Shown: piece by piece, positions 15,801-23,847 of the stretch
How positions within the stretch are numbered: position 1 is the stretch's first letter
Layout: each line of letters starts with the position of its first letter
Source: CAVVPY01 sp963750295
GTDB taxonomy: Bacteria; Actinomycetota; Actinomycetes; Mycobacteriales; Jatrophihabitantaceae
Direction: 5' to 3'
Length of the DNA stretch: 64,000 nt
Assembly: GCA_963750295.1 (NCBI GenBank)
Contig: CAVVPY010000005.1
Coordinates: 124,001 to 188,000 of the forward strand
Program-made: the position numbers and the translations under genes
Notes under the pieces: generated by a model
The model's database searches: none
What the model saw: the letters and a program-made list of their open reading frames with translations, nothing else
Told to the model about the DNA's origin: nothing

Positions 15801-16259
15801 GTGACGGTCAACGGCACCGATTTCACGGGGGCGACCTCGGTGAAGTTCGGTGGGACGCCGGGTACGTCGGTGGTCGTGGTCTCCGCGACGAAGATCACGG
15901 TGGTCAGCCCGGCGCATGCGGCAGGGTTGGTGCACATCCGGGTCACCGCTCCGGGTGGTGGCAGCGCGCCCGTCCCGGCCGACCGGTACACCTACGTCGC
16001 AGCGCCGACGATCACGTCGATCTCGCCGTCCTCGGGGCCGCTCGGTGGTGGGCAGACCGTGACGGTCAACGGCACCGATTTCACGGGGGCGACCTCGGTG
16101 AAGTTCGGTGGGACGCCGGGTACGTCGGTGGTCGTGGTCTCCGCGACGAAGATCACGGTGGTCAGCCCGGCGCATGCGGCAGGGTTGGTGCACATCCGGG
16201 TCACCGCTCCGGGTGGTGGCAGCGCGCCCGTCCCGGCCGACCGTTACACCTACGCCTGA
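12879..16259 (+). CDS. Large secreted protein with DUF11-like, jelly-roll and three IPT/TIG domains
   Basis: A 1126-residue exported protein. The ATG at 12879 follows GAGGGGC and gives a signal peptide (VVLVLSAAATLIASTLLAGA, cut near ASAGAP). Residues 110-545 form a large beta-rich domain (FDGIPFPGVTCNCAPPDTNG, GDGDPVLIYDQIANRWLVSQ) seen in secreted bacterial proteins of unknown role. Residues 557-680 resemble DUF11 (ISKVADATSVTFGSPIGFTV). Residues 690-865 resemble a carbohydrate-binding or MAM-like jelly-roll domain. Residues 870-1126 are three IPT/TIG immunoglobulin-like repeats of 86 residues. There is no sortase signal or C-terminal anchor; the protein ends right after the last repeat. 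Adhesion or polymer binding is a guess. Confidence 0.8.
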   Translation: MAIRGTESAHSTARSRHGKVVLVLSAAATLIASTLLAGATVASAGAPGTPPSKPTGAATTVGQDYRHDVSPALRTITPVSLPTRREPTAQPNLRVSSRHIDSSDRVVQRTPAAPNMPAPILNFDGIPFPGVTCNCAPPDTNGEVGLTQYTQTVNLGIQVFDKATGVSQLGPIGIATIWTGFGGVCEANGDGDPVLIYDQIANRWLVSQFAGASYPTDECIAVSTSSDATGSFYRYAFHLGSNFYDYPHLAVWPDGYYLSENVFNSAGTVYLGPQPFAFDRANMLIGAPASFVSTAAPLGGTVDPMLPADLDGSTLPPGGAPNSFVGFPGYGAYTTYHFHVDFGAPANSTWTTFASPPAAGFTYLCSATRACVPEPNGDHLDGIGDRLMFRLAYRNFGDHEAVVGNYSVSSGGVAAVRWFELRNVTSGPETVFQDSTYQPDTTWRWMGSAAMDASGDLAVGFSASSASVVPGLRYAGRLAGDPVNTLAQGEATLFAGAGSQSGSSNRWGDYSDLTVDPVDDCTFWYTNEYYPAGSTQFNWRTRIGSFKFPSCAATPVLTISKVADATSVTFGSPIGFTVTLANNTDAAAHGLAVSDSLPAGNNVNWSIDGSNTDAGWSVTGTPPNQSVAYSPTQLAAHTSTRVHVVSGTGTGSCGAYPNTASFTSSDLGSGSASASETVNGTPHVALSENFDAVTAPALPAGWTAANASGVDPLWVTSTSGPDTAPNAAFVDDPAAVSDKQLVSPSVAIATAAATVSFRSSYNLETTFDGGVLEISVDGGAFADLLAAGGSFVTGGYVGTISSAYGNPLAGRTAWTGNSAGYLTTTATLPASAAGHSIQLRWRMGSDSSVSATGWSVDSLSITDGSTCGPAPTVTSISPSSGPLGGGQTVTVNGTDFTGATSVKFGGTPGTSVVVVSATKVTVVSPAHAAGLVHIRVTAPGGGSAPVAADRYTYVAAPTITSISPSSGPLGGGQTVTVNGTDFTGATSVKFGGTPGTSVVVVSATKITVVSPAHAAGLVHIRVTAPGGGSAPVPADRYTYVAAPTITSISPSSGPLGGGQTVTVNGTDFTGATSVKFGGTPGTSVVVVSATKITVVSPAHAAGLVHIRVTAPGGGSAPVPADRYTYA
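15486..16259 (+). repeat. Three tandem 258-bp units coding IPT/TIG domains
   Basis: Units 15486-15743, 15744-16001 and 16002-16259 are nearly identical at DNA level. Visible differences include GTC versus ATC after the shared AAG codon, and GTCGCG versus GTCCCG near the end of unit 1. Such identity including silent positions means recent duplication or gene conversion. Confidence 0.93.
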
Positions 16260-16363
16260 AGTTCGTGATCGGACTTCCTTGGGAGTCCGCCCGGCCACCC
16301 CTTCTGCCTATGCCTGCACGAGGGATAGGCCGCGCGCCCTTCTGCGGGTACGCAAAAATTGTC

Positions 16364-16413
16364 GATCGTGCGCGAACTCGCCGACGCCCCCCGCGTTTCG
16401 TGTGCAAGGACCG
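16364..16413 (+). repeat. Decayed copy of the hairpin repeat seen at 11303
   Basis: Bases 16364-16385 match 11305-11326 at 18 of 22 positions, including ACTCGCCGAC. The right arm here (TTCGTGTGCAAGG) pairs only imperfectly. It lies in the 217-bp gap between the TIG protein and the ABC transporter, which holds nothing else recognisable. Confidence 0.35.
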
Positions 16414-16476
16414 CGCCGGCGTGCGCCGCACCGATGACCCCGGCGCCGCCCCGAGACCGTCTGGCAGCATCGCCGT

Positions 16477-17403
16477 GTGAGTGCAGTAAGGGTGCGTAGT
16501 CTCAAGAAGTCCTACGGCGCGACCGTAGCCGTCGCCGGCATCGATCTCGACATCGAGACCGGCGGGGTGTTCGCGCTGCTCGGGCCCAACGGCGCGGGCA
16601 AGACGACGACGGTGGAGATTCTGGAGGGCTACCGCCGTCGCGACGGCGGCGAGGTCGAGGTCCTCGGGCTCGATCCGTCGACGCAACGCTCCGCGCTCAA
16701 GCAGCGAATCGGCATCGTGTTGCAGTCGACCGGCGTGGACCGCTACCTCACCGTCGCCGAAACGCTCGAGATGTACGCCGGGTACTACCCCCACCCGCGG
16801 CCGGTCGCCGAGGTCATCGATCTGGTCGGGCTCGGCGCGAAGCGCGACGCGCGGGTCGTCACCCTGTCCGGCGGCCAGCAGCGCCGACTCGACGTGGCGA
16901 TCGCCCTGACGGGCGATCCGGATCTGCTCTTCCTCGACGAGCCGACGACCGGCTTCGACCCCAACGCCCGCCACGAGGCCTGGGAGGTGGTGAAGAACCT
17001 GGCCGGTCTCGGCAAGACCGTGCTGCTCACCACGCACTACATGGACGAGGCGCAATACCTGGCCGACCGGGTGGCCGTGATCGCCGGGGGCCGCATCGTC
17101 GCCGAGGGAGCCCCGTCCACCCTGGGTGGTCGCGAGGCGATGCGCGCGACCGTCACCTTCCGGATCACCGGCGGTGCGACACCGCCGAGCGGGCTCGTCG
17201 ACCGGGTCGAGCCCGATGGCACGATGATCTGCACGCCGGACGACGTGACCGCCGCGCTGCACCGGCTGACCGGGTGGGCGATCGATGCGGGTATCGAACT
17301 CGAGGGACTGCAGGTACGGCGCCCGTCCCTGGAGGATGTCTACCTACAGCTCACCGGCGGTGTCGGTCACGCCCCGCCGGCCCAGGACGCGGGTGCGCGA
17401 TGA
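16477..17403 (+). CDS. ABC-2 type exporter, ATP-binding subunit
   Basis: A 308-residue ATPase that should power the membrane protein coded next. Walker A is LLGPNGAGKTTT, the signature LSGGQQRR, Walker B LLFLDEPTTGFD, and the switch His is in TTHYMDEA. The domain layout, with a C-terminal extension of about 80 residues after IAGGRIVAEGAP, matches the drug-resistance or lipid-exporter (DrrA-like) group. The GTG at 16477 gives the family N-terminus. It overlaps the permease start by 4 nt (ATGA). The substrate cannot be told from the sequence. Confidence 0.92.
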   Translation: MSAVRVRSLKKSYGATVAVAGIDLDIETGGVFALLGPNGAGKTTTVEILEGYRRRDGGEVEVLGLDPSTQRSALKQRIGIVLQSTGVDRYLTVAETLEMYAGYYPHPRPVAEVIDLVGLGAKRDARVVTLSGGQQRRLDVAIALTGDPDLLFLDEPTTGFDPNARHEAWEVVKNLAGLGKTVLLTTHYMDEAQYLADRVAVIAGGRIVAEGAPSTLGGREAMRATVTFRITGGATPPSGLVDRVEPDGTMICTPDDVTAALHRLTGWAIDAGIELEGLQVRRPSLEDVYLQLTGGVGHAPPAQDAGAR

Positions 17404-18167
17404 GCGCGGTGGCTTTGACCGCCTTCCAGATCCGGTTCGTGAACAAGGCGTTCTGGCGTAACCCGACCTCGGCATTCTTCACCTTCGCGTTCCCGTTGAT
17501 GTTCCTGGTCATCTTCACCGCACTGCTCGGGGACGGCACCGTGCTGCTCGGTGGTCGCGACGTGCACCAGTCGACCTACTACGTCGCGCAGATGGCGGCG
17601 TTCTCGGTCATCACCGCGTGCTACAACAACATCGCGATCGGACTCACCTTCCAGCGCGACACCGGCGTGCTGAAGCGGACGAACGGAACCCCGCTGCCGG
17701 CAACCGTGTACTTCGCCGCTCGTGTGATCCACGCACTGCTCGTGTCGGTGCTGTTGGTGGCCATCACCGTGGCGTTCGGCAAGCTGTTCTACGACGTCGA
17801 CATTCCCTCCAGCGGCGCGCTGCTCCGCTTCCTCGTCATGCTTGCCGTCGGCGCCGCGAGCTTCTGTGCGCTCGGCTTCGCGATCACGGCATTGATTCCG
17901 AACACCGATGCGGCCGCGCCGGTCGTGAATGCCACGATCTTGCCGCTGCTGTTCCTGTCCGGCGTGTTCATCCCGCTCGGTGACGACGCTCCGTCGTGGA
18001 TCACCTGGCTGGCCCGCATCTTCCCGGTCAAGCACTTCGCCGACGGGATGCAGGCCGGGTTCGTCGACACCCCCTTCGCGTGGACGGACGTCGTGATCGT
18101 CGCGGCCTGGGGCGCGGCCGGCATCCTGGCAGCCGTCCGGTTCTTCAGCTGGGAGCCGCGCGTGTGA
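17400..18167 (+). CDS. ABC-2 type exporter, membrane subunit
   Basis: A 255-residue integral membrane protein with about six hydrophobic segments, including FFTFAFPLMFLVIFTALL, VIHALLVSVLLVAITVAFG, FLVMLAVGAASFCALGFAIT and ILPLLFLSGVFIPLG. The LPLLFLSGVFIP stretch before the last two helices is the ABC-2 family signature. The ATG at 17400 overlaps the ATPase stop, so the pair is translationally coupled. Together they form one homodimeric or heterodimeric exporter. The next gene starts 123 bp on and need not be part of the operon. Confidence 0.9.
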   Translation: MSAVALTAFQIRFVNKAFWRNPTSAFFTFAFPLMFLVIFTALLGDGTVLLGGRDVHQSTYYVAQMAAFSVITACYNNIAIGLTFQRDTGVLKRTNGTPLPATVYFAARVIHALLVSVLLVAITVAFGKLFYDVDIPSSGALLRFLVMLAVGAASFCALGFAITALIPNTDAAAPVVNATILPLLFLSGVFIPLGDDAPSWITWLARIFPVKHFADGMQAGFVDTPFAWTDVVIVAAWGAAGILAAVRFFSWEPRV

Positions 18168-18290
18168 TCACCGGCCTGACCCCGTCACCGGTCCGGGTCG
18201 TGGTGCCGTGCCGCGCGTTTCGGCGGCTGGGCGTTCGGGTACCGCAATCGAGCGACCCGTAACGCACGCTGGCCGAGAGGAACCGCGCAC

Positions 18291-19919
18291 ATGCTCAGGC
18301 ACCGGCGCAGCGGCTCGGGAGTCGACGCGGTCGTGGTCGGCGCCGGCCACAACGGTCTCGTCGCTGCGAACTTGCTCGCCGACGCGGGACGCGACGTCCT
18401 CGTGCTGGAAGCCGCCGATCGTCCCGGCGGGGCAGTGCGCTCGGACGAGTCGATGCACGAGGGCTTCGTGACCGACTGGTTCAGTGCCTTCTACCCGCTG
18501 GGCGCAGCCTCGCCGGTGCTTCGCGGTCTGGACCTGGAGCGGTGGGGGCTGTCCTGGCGGCACGCGCCCGCTGTGCTGGCCCACGTGTTCCCGGACGGCC
18601 GGTGCGCGATGCTCGAGCGGGACGTGGAGCGGACGGCAGCCTCGCTCGACGAGTTCGCGGCGGGCGACGGTGCGGCGTGGACGCGGCTGGTCGCCGATTT
18701 CGAGCGGATTCGCGAGCCCCTGCTGGCATCGCTGCTTGGCCCCTTCCCGCCGGTGCGCGCCGGGCTGCGCCTGGCTCGTGTGCTGGGCACCGCGGACCTG
18801 ATGCGCTTCACCCGCTTCGCCGTCCAATCGGTGCGCCGCTTCGGCGACGAGACGTTCACCGGGGAGGCGGGCCCGATCCTGTTCGCCGGCAACGCGCTGC
18901 ACAGCGACCTGGCACCCGAGGCGGCCGGCAGCGCGGTCTACGGCTGGTTGCTGTGCATGCTGGGACAGACGGTGGGCTTCCCTGTCCCGGCCGGCGGGTC
19001 CGCCGGGATCATCGACGCGCTGACCGCGCGGTTACGGGCGGCCGGCGGGCAGCTGCGGGTAGGCAGCCAGGTCGAGCAGATCGTCGTCCGTCACGGCCGT
19101 GCCACCGGTGTGCGGCTGGCCTCGGGCGAACACATCGCCTGCCGCACGGTCCTCGCCGACGTGGGCGCGCCGCAGCTCTACCTCGACCTGCTCGGCCGCG
19201 ACCGGCTGCCCGCCCGGCTGGTCGAGGATCTCGGGCGATTCCAGTGGGACTGCCCGACGCTCAAGGTGAACTGGGCGCTGTCGGGCCCGATCCCGTGGAC
19301 CGCGCCCGGGGCCCGGCGCGCCGGGACCGTCCACCTCGGCGTCGACCTCGACGGACTGACCTTCTACGCGGCAGCCCTGGCGGCGCGGCGGCTGCCGCAG
19401 GATCCGTTCGTCCTGCTCGGCCAGATGACGACCGCGGACGCCAGCCGCTCGCCGGCCGGGACGGAGTCGGCATGGGCCTACACCCACGTGCCGGACAATC
19501 GACCGCTGACGCCGGACGACGTGCACGGCCACGTGGCGCGGATCGAGGCAGCCGTCGAGGCCCAGGCGCCCGGATTCGGCCGGCTGATCCTGACGCGCTC
19601 GATCCAGTCGCCCACCGACCTGCAACACGCCGACGCGAACCTGGTCGCCGGCGCGGTCGGCGGCGGTACCGCCGCACTGCACCAGGAACTGATCTTCCGC
19701 CCGGTGCCGGGACTCGCCCGCGCCGAGACTCCGGTCGACGGGGTCTACCTCGCCAGCGCCGGCGCGCACCCGGGCGGCGGCGTGCACGGAGCGCCTGGAG
19801 CCAACGCCGCCCGGGCCGCGTTGCGCCGTGAGAGCCGGCTGGGATCGGCACACCGAGCCGCTATCAATTCCGCGTTCGGGCGGATCTACCGCGACCCAGC
19901 GGGAGCGAGGCGACGGTGA
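18291..19919 (+). CDS. FAD-dependent oxidoreductase, phytoene-desaturase-like
   Basis: A 542-residue flavoprotein. The Rossmann FAD site is near the N-terminus, VVVGAGHNGLVAANLLADAG followed by the acidic strand end VLVLEAADRPGG. The C-terminal FAD contact is YLASAGAHPGGGVHGAPG. Overall length and these two motifs place it in the NAD(P)/FAD oxidoreductase group that includes CrtI-type desaturases and related redox enzymes. No carotenoid synthesis genes lie nearby, so a carotenoid role is not supported. Its stop overlaps the GTG of the broken phosphatase frame by 4 nt, which suggests an ancestral operon. Confidence 0.8.
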   Translation: MLRHRRSGSGVDAVVVGAGHNGLVAANLLADAGRDVLVLEAADRPGGAVRSDESMHEGFVTDWFSAFYPLGAASPVLRGLDLERWGLSWRHAPAVLAHVFPDGRCAMLERDVERTAASLDEFAAGDGAAWTRLVADFERIREPLLASLLGPFPPVRAGLRLARVLGTADLMRFTRFAVQSVRRFGDETFTGEAGPILFAGNALHSDLAPEAAGSAVYGWLLCMLGQTVGFPVPAGGSAGIIDALTARLRAAGGQLRVGSQVEQIVVRHGRATGVRLASGEHIACRTVLADVGAPQLYLDLLGRDRLPARLVEDLGRFQWDCPTLKVNWALSGPIPWTAPGARRAGTVHLGVDLDGLTFYAAALAARRLPQDPFVLLGQMTTADASRSPAGTESAWAYTHVPDNRPLTPDDVHGHVARIEAAVEAQAPGFGRLILTRSIQSPTDLQHADANLVAGAVGGGTAALHQELIFRPVPGLARAETPVDGVYLASAGAHPGGGVHGAPGANAARAALRRESRLGSAHRAAINSAFGRIYRDPAGARRR

Positions 19920-20070
19920 GCCTGCGCCGACTGGTTCTCGTCCGGCACGGCCAGAGCATCGGCGACGTCGCCCGCAACCGCGCCCCGGCGGCCGGCGGCG
20001 AAGTGTCCCGATCGACCTGCGCGACGCCGACGTCCCGCTGACCGGCCGTCGCGCTAGGCCGGATCAAGCC
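19916..20070 (+). pseudogene. Histidine phosphatase (phosphoglycerate mutase family) remnant
   Basis: A GTG at 19916 opens SLRRLVLVRHGQSIGDVARN, with the RHG motif holding the phospho-accepting His. After about 30 codons the frame is lost; the family sequence IDLRDADVPLTG continues in another frame at about 20000-20045. The rest of the domain, including the second His, is absent. So there is both a frameshift and a large truncation. Bases 20071-20214 contain nothing recognisable. Confidence 0.65.
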
Positions 20071-20214
20071 GCGTGCCAAGCGACCTACCTGCCTGCCGCG
20101 GCTGGGAATCGGCTCGCGCCGCAGGTCGGCCGGCTGGGCTGCCTCGCCCGGGACTCGTCGACGAGGTGCCCCGGGTGCTGGTGTAGATCGGGGTGTGAGC
20201 GCTCGGGTGCCGGC

Positions 20215-20661
20215 TCAGTCGGCCGGCTCGGTGCGCCGCTCGGCGAGTGCTGCCAGGCGGGCCAGGGACTCGGTGTTGCGCCGGGTGAGGAGCGCCTCGG
20301 TCACCGGATTGTGCAGCCAGTGCCCGGGACCGGCCACCGGGCTTTCGTGCATGGTGACCCGGCACCCGCCCGGCTGGTCCTCGAGCTCGAGCACTACCCG
20401 GGCTTCGCCGAACGGACGACCGCGCGCGAGCAACACCAGCCGATGGTCAGGATCGACTGCTTCGACCCGGCTCTCGTCGCGGGTCACGAACGGCCAGGCC
20501 CCCGCAGCGTGGAACAGGCGACTGCCGGCGTCCGGCCACTCCGGTTCCACCGCCCGCATGTGCGAGGTGCCGGCCACCCAGTTGGAGTACGCCCAGCCGT
20601 CGGCCAGCACGGCGAACACCTCATGACGCGATGCGCGGATGTGGACTGTGTTGGTAGCCAT
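20215..20661 (-). CDS. SRPBCC family protein
   Basis: A 148-residue protein of the START-like SRPBCC fold, which forms a hydrophobic ligand cavity. The start MATNTVHIRASRHEVFAVLADGW is the characteristic first strand and helix, and MRAVEPEWPDAGSRLFHAAG and RRNTESLARLAALAE (last helix) follow the family. Likely role: binding or modifying a small hydrophobic compound. No operon partner is evident; the divergent and convergent neighbours are unrelated. Confidence 0.72.
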   Translation of the reverse strand: MATNTVHIRASRHEVFAVLADGWAYSNWVAGTSHMRAVEPEWPDAGSRLFHAAGAWPFVTRDESRVEAVDPDHRLVLLARGRPFGEARVVLELEDQPGGCRVTMHESPVAGPGHWLHNPVTEALLTRRNTESLARLAALAERRTEPAD

Positions 20662-20712
20662 GGAGCACCTCAGCGCCAGATCGTGCCTGCCGGGACGGCG
20701 AAATCCTCGCCG

Positions 20713-21045
20713 CTAGCTGTTGCCGACGTTGGTGAGCAGCGCGTCGAACGGACCGCCGGGAACGAGATTCGGCCGGACGAGCACCGACACGCGGTGTGTG
20801 CTCGTTCCGGTCCCGGCGCGGGTGTCGTCCAGCGCAGCGGCAAGCGCCGCAGTGAGCGCTTCGCGGACCGCCGCGCTGCTGGCGAACGACAGCGTCCATC
20901 CGTCGGCGGTCTCGCTGAGGACGACGTCGGCCGGCGACACGCGACCGGGTTGGGGACGCGACACGTCGCCAACCTCGGCCGGCGTGGGCGCGGTGTCCTC
21001 GGGCGTCGCGCGGACGACCGGGATAGCGCTACTGGTGTCGGTCAC
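20713..21045 (-). CDS. Small protein of unknown function (110 aa)
   Basis: A 110-residue frame from GTG 21045. It contains an acidic, Pro-rich first third and an alpha/beta stretch (DVVLSETADGWTLSFASSAA, VREALTAALAAALDD, HRVSVLVRPN). I recognise no family. It starts 5 bp after the stop of the DUF6131-type gene, implying a two-gene transcript. No cysteines, membrane segments or signal peptide. Confidence 0.5.
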   Translation of the reverse strand: MTDTSSAIPVVRATPEDTAPTPAEVGDVSRPQPGRVSPADVVLSETADGWTLSFASSAAVREALTAALAAALDDTRAGTGTSTHRVSVLVRPNLVPGGPFDALLTNVGNS

Positions 21046-21050
21046 CGGTT

Positions 21051-21206
21051 TTAATACCAGTGGCGGCGGCCGCCGATGGCGCGCCCGGAGGTGCCGGCGA
21101 TGGCCAGGATGGCGCCCACGACGATGGCGATGATGCCCAGCGTCCAGATGATGGCGACCTTGGCGACAAAACCGATGATGAGCAGAACAACGCCTAGCAC
21201 GATCAT
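21051..21206 (-). CDS. DUF6131-like small membrane protein (51 aa)
   Basis: A 51-codon gene, ATG at 21206 with GAAGAAGGGT upstream. Two hydrophobic helices (MIVLGVVLLIIGFVAKVAII and LGIIAIVVGAILAIAG) are followed by the conserved tail GRAIGGRRHWY, the hallmark of DUF6131 proteins. Function is unknown; related small membrane proteins are common in actinomycetes near stress genes. It is transcribed with the 110-residue gene downstream. Confidence 0.75.
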   Translation of the reverse strand: MIVLGVVLLIIGFVAKVAIIWTLGIIAIVVGAILAIAGTSGRAIGGRRHWY

Positions 21207-21323
21207 GGTTGACCCTTCTTCTGACGTGGCAGCGCTCGCCGACCCGATTCGAGGAACGGGCGGTGTCCCGGCAGGGACGTGGCGAACGGCTGGCGGTGGG
21301 GACTTGCGGGGTGGTGTCGAGGG

Positions 21324-21575
21324 CTAGTAGCGGCCGTCGACGTTCTGCTGCTCGACGTAGGTCGTGCGGCTGGTTCCCATCGGGGTCTGCTGCACGACGT
21401 CGGTGCGACGTCGTGCGGTCATGAAGATTGCTTCGGCGATGAGGCCGACGGCGCCCACGATCATCAGGATGATGCCGATCGTGCCGAGGTTGAACCCGTG
21501 CGTGTTGTCCAGGTGGACGGCGAACTTCAAGATTGCTCCGACAGCGATGAGCAACAGGGCTGCACCGATACGCAT
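21324..21575 (-). CDS. DUF6458-like small membrane protein (83 aa)
   Basis: An 83-residue protein, ATG 21575 preceded by AAGGAG. MRIGAALLLIAVGAILKFAV and IGIILMIVGAVGLIAEAIF are two membrane helices, and the tail is polar with QQTPMGTSRTTYVEQQ. The pattern fits DUF6458. It lies 117 bp upstream of the DUF6131-like gene in the same orientation. Function unknown. Confidence 0.72.
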   Translation of the reverse strand: MRIGAALLLIAVGAILKFAVHLDNTHGFNLGTIGIILMIVGAVGLIAEAIFMTARRRTDVVQQTPMGTSRTTYVEQQNVDGRY

Positions 21576-21665
21576 GTCTTGACTCCTTGAGGTCTGCGGC
21601 GCGTGGATTCGCACACCGCTTGCTAAGACACGTATGCCCACCACCGCGAATCGCGTAACCGGTCC

Positions 21666-21691
21666 GGGCTTGACGTGGCCGCGTCAAGCCC
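21666..21691 (+). terminator. Perfect 10-bp hairpin between divergent genes
   Basis: GGGCTTGACG at 21666-21675 pairs with CGTCAAGCCC at 21682-21691 across a 6-nt loop. It lies in the 272-bp region between the DUF6458-like gene and the sedolisin gene. As both genes point away, an operator or mRNA leader structure is as plausible as a terminator. Confidence 0.4.
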
Positions 21692-21847
21692 GTTCCCGTG
21701 GCTACTTGTTGCATGCAGCAACCAGCCAGGACCCGCCGTTGTTCGCGTCGCCGCCGCGGCCTAGCGTCGCTGCTTGCGGGCCGTCGCCGGGATCGTCCTG
21801 GCCCGCTACGTGTTGCGTACGGCGACCCAAGCTGGAGGCCAACCCGA

Positions 21848-23755
21848 ATGCTCAAACGCACGACACTTGCGGCGCTCGCTACAGCGACCGCGACCGCCGC
21901 CGTAGTCCTGGCCGGTCCGCCATCCGCCCAGGCTGCGCCCACCCCGCATGCACTGCCCCACTCGGCACCGGCCTGGCTCGCCCATGCGCACGACCTCGGC
22001 CCGGCTGCTGCCGATGCCACGGTCGCCGGCCGGGTCTACCTCGCGCCGCGCGGTGGCCTGGACGCGCTGCAGGTCGCGGCCTCGGCCGTGTCCACGCCGG
22101 GCAGCCCGAGCTACCAGCACTTCCTGACCCCGGCGCAGTACCGGGCGACGTACGGCCCGACCATGGCCGCGGTGCGCGGCGTGCAGTCGTGGCTGGCTTC
22201 GGCCGGCCTGCGGGTCACGGGGGTCGAGGCGCAGCGGCGCTATGTCTCGATCAGCGGGACGGTCGCCGAGGCGAACAAGGCGTTTGCCACGACGATCCGC
22301 CGCTACCGCCATGACGGGCACGCCGTCCAGGCGCCGTCGAGCGCGGTGCGTGTACCGGCTGCCCAGGCAGCGGCCGTGCTCACGGTCACCGGCCTGGACA
22401 CGACCCCGCACCTCGTGCGTCCTGCCTCGGCGCAGGAGCCGAACGTCAGGCCGCCGAGCGGCTTCCGCAATGCGCGGCCGTGCTCGCTGTTCTACGGCCA
22501 GCTCAAGGCGCGCTACCAAGCCGACTACGCGACACCGCTGCCGAAGTACAAGGGCAACCGGTTGACCTACGCACCGTGCGGGTACACCGGGCCGCAGTTC
22601 CGCGGCGCCTATGAGGGCACGACGGCGCTGACCGGCGCCGGCGTCAGCGTGGCCATCACCGATGCCTACGCCTCGTCCACCATGCTTGCCGACGCGCAGA
22701 CCTACGCCAGGAACAACGGCGATCCGGATTACGCCACCCGGCAATACACCCAGACGGTCGACCGTCCGTTCAGCCGGCAGGCCGACTGCGGGCCGTCGGG
22801 GTGGAGCGGCGAGCAGACCCTGGACGTCGAGGCCGTGCACGCGATGGCTCCCGGCGCGAACATCCGCTACTACGGCGCGCGCAACTGCTACGACGAGGGA
22901 TTCCTCGACGTGTTCGCCAAGATCTTGGACGAGAACCGCGTGCAACTGGTCACGAACTCGTGGGGCGACACCACCGCGAACACCGCCGGCGACGTGATCC
23001 CCGCCTACCAGAATGCCTTCTTGCAGGGAGCGCTGCAGGGGATCAGTTTCACCTTCTCCTCCGGTGACAGCGGCGACGACCTGCAGTCGAGCGGGACGAA
23101 GCAGACCGACTACCCGACCTCCGACCCGTACGTGACCGCAGTCGGCGGCACGTCGACGGGGATCAACAGGTACGACAGGCTGTCGTTCCAGACCGGCTGG
23201 GGCACGCACAAGTACTCGCTGTCGGCCGACGGGCAGACCTGGCGGCCGATCGGTTTCCTCTACGGTGCCGGCGGCGGCTACTCCTCGCTGTTCAACCGGC
23301 CTGCCTACCAGGACGGCACGGTGTCCAACGGCGCGCGGGCGATCCCCGACGTGGCGATGGACGCCGACCCGACCACCGGCATGCTGATCGGCCAGACGCA
23401 GAGTTTCCCCGACGGCGTCTACTACGACCAGTACCGCATCGGCGGGACCAGCCTGGCCTCGCCGCTGTTCGCGGGGATGACCGCGCTGCGCGTCGAGGCC
23501 AACGGCGGGGTGGGCTTCGGATTGCTCAACCCGTCGATCTACGACCCGGCCAACCGCGCGGACTTCACCGACGTGCGGCCCGTCCCGAGCCAGCGCGGTG
23601 CCGTGCGTGTCGACTTCGCCAACGGCCTGGACCCGTCGGCCGGTCTGCGGTACTCGGTCCGGACGTTCAACCAGGACAGCAGCCTGCGGACCACCCGCGG
23701 GTGGGACGAGGTGACCGGTCTCGGCTCGCCGAACCGGGGGTGGCTGCGCCCCTAG
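21848..23755 (+). CDS. S53 family serine-carboxyl peptidase (sedolisin), secreted
   Basis: A 635-residue secreted protease, ATG 21848 behind CTGGAGG. The signal peptide MLKRTTLAALATATATAAVV ends near AQAAP. Residues 45-200 form the pro-kumamolisin activation domain (YQHFLTPAQYRATYGP). The sedolisin catalytic set is present: Glu322 and Asp326 in GEQTLDVEAVHAMAPGA, the oxyanion Asp in SSGDSGDD, and Ser535 in GGTSLASP. These enzymes are acid-active endopeptidases that mature by self-cleavage. The usual C-terminal Ca site is roughly at DFTDVRPVP, though it is poorly matched. It probably feeds on extracellular protein, which would fit the peptide importer in the window. Confidence 0.92.
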   Translation: MLKRTTLAALATATATAAVVLAGPPSAQAAPTPHALPHSAPAWLAHAHDLGPAAADATVAGRVYLAPRGGLDALQVAASAVSTPGSPSYQHFLTPAQYRATYGPTMAAVRGVQSWLASAGLRVTGVEAQRRYVSISGTVAEANKAFATTIRRYRHDGHAVQAPSSAVRVPAAQAAAVLTVTGLDTTPHLVRPASAQEPNVRPPSGFRNARPCSLFYGQLKARYQADYATPLPKYKGNRLTYAPCGYTGPQFRGAYEGTTALTGAGVSVAITDAYASSTMLADAQTYARNNGDPDYATRQYTQTVDRPFSRQADCGPSGWSGEQTLDVEAVHAMAPGANIRYYGARNCYDEGFLDVFAKILDENRVQLVTNSWGDTTANTAGDVIPAYQNAFLQGALQGISFTFSSGDSGDDLQSSGTKQTDYPTSDPYVTAVGGTSTGINRYDRLSFQTGWGTHKYSLSADGQTWRPIGFLYGAGGGYSSLFNRPAYQDGTVSNGARAIPDVAMDADPTTGMLIGQTQSFPDGVYYDQYRIGGTSLASPLFAGMTALRVEANGGVGFGLLNPSIYDPANRADFTDVRPVPSQRGAVRVDFANGLDPSAGLRYSVRTFNQDSSLRTTRGWDEVTGLGSPNRGWLRP

Positions 23756-23847
23756 CCCGGCCATCTGGTCGAACACTGCGGCTCAGCGGGGCGTCGCGTC
23801 GGAGGTCCGGCGCGGCGCCCCGTCGTGCTCGGTAGCCTGAATTCATC

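Noticed and set aside
15486..16259. Repeats considered as CRISPR
   Set aside because: Units are 258 bp, in frame, back to back without spacers, and code IPT/TIG domains.
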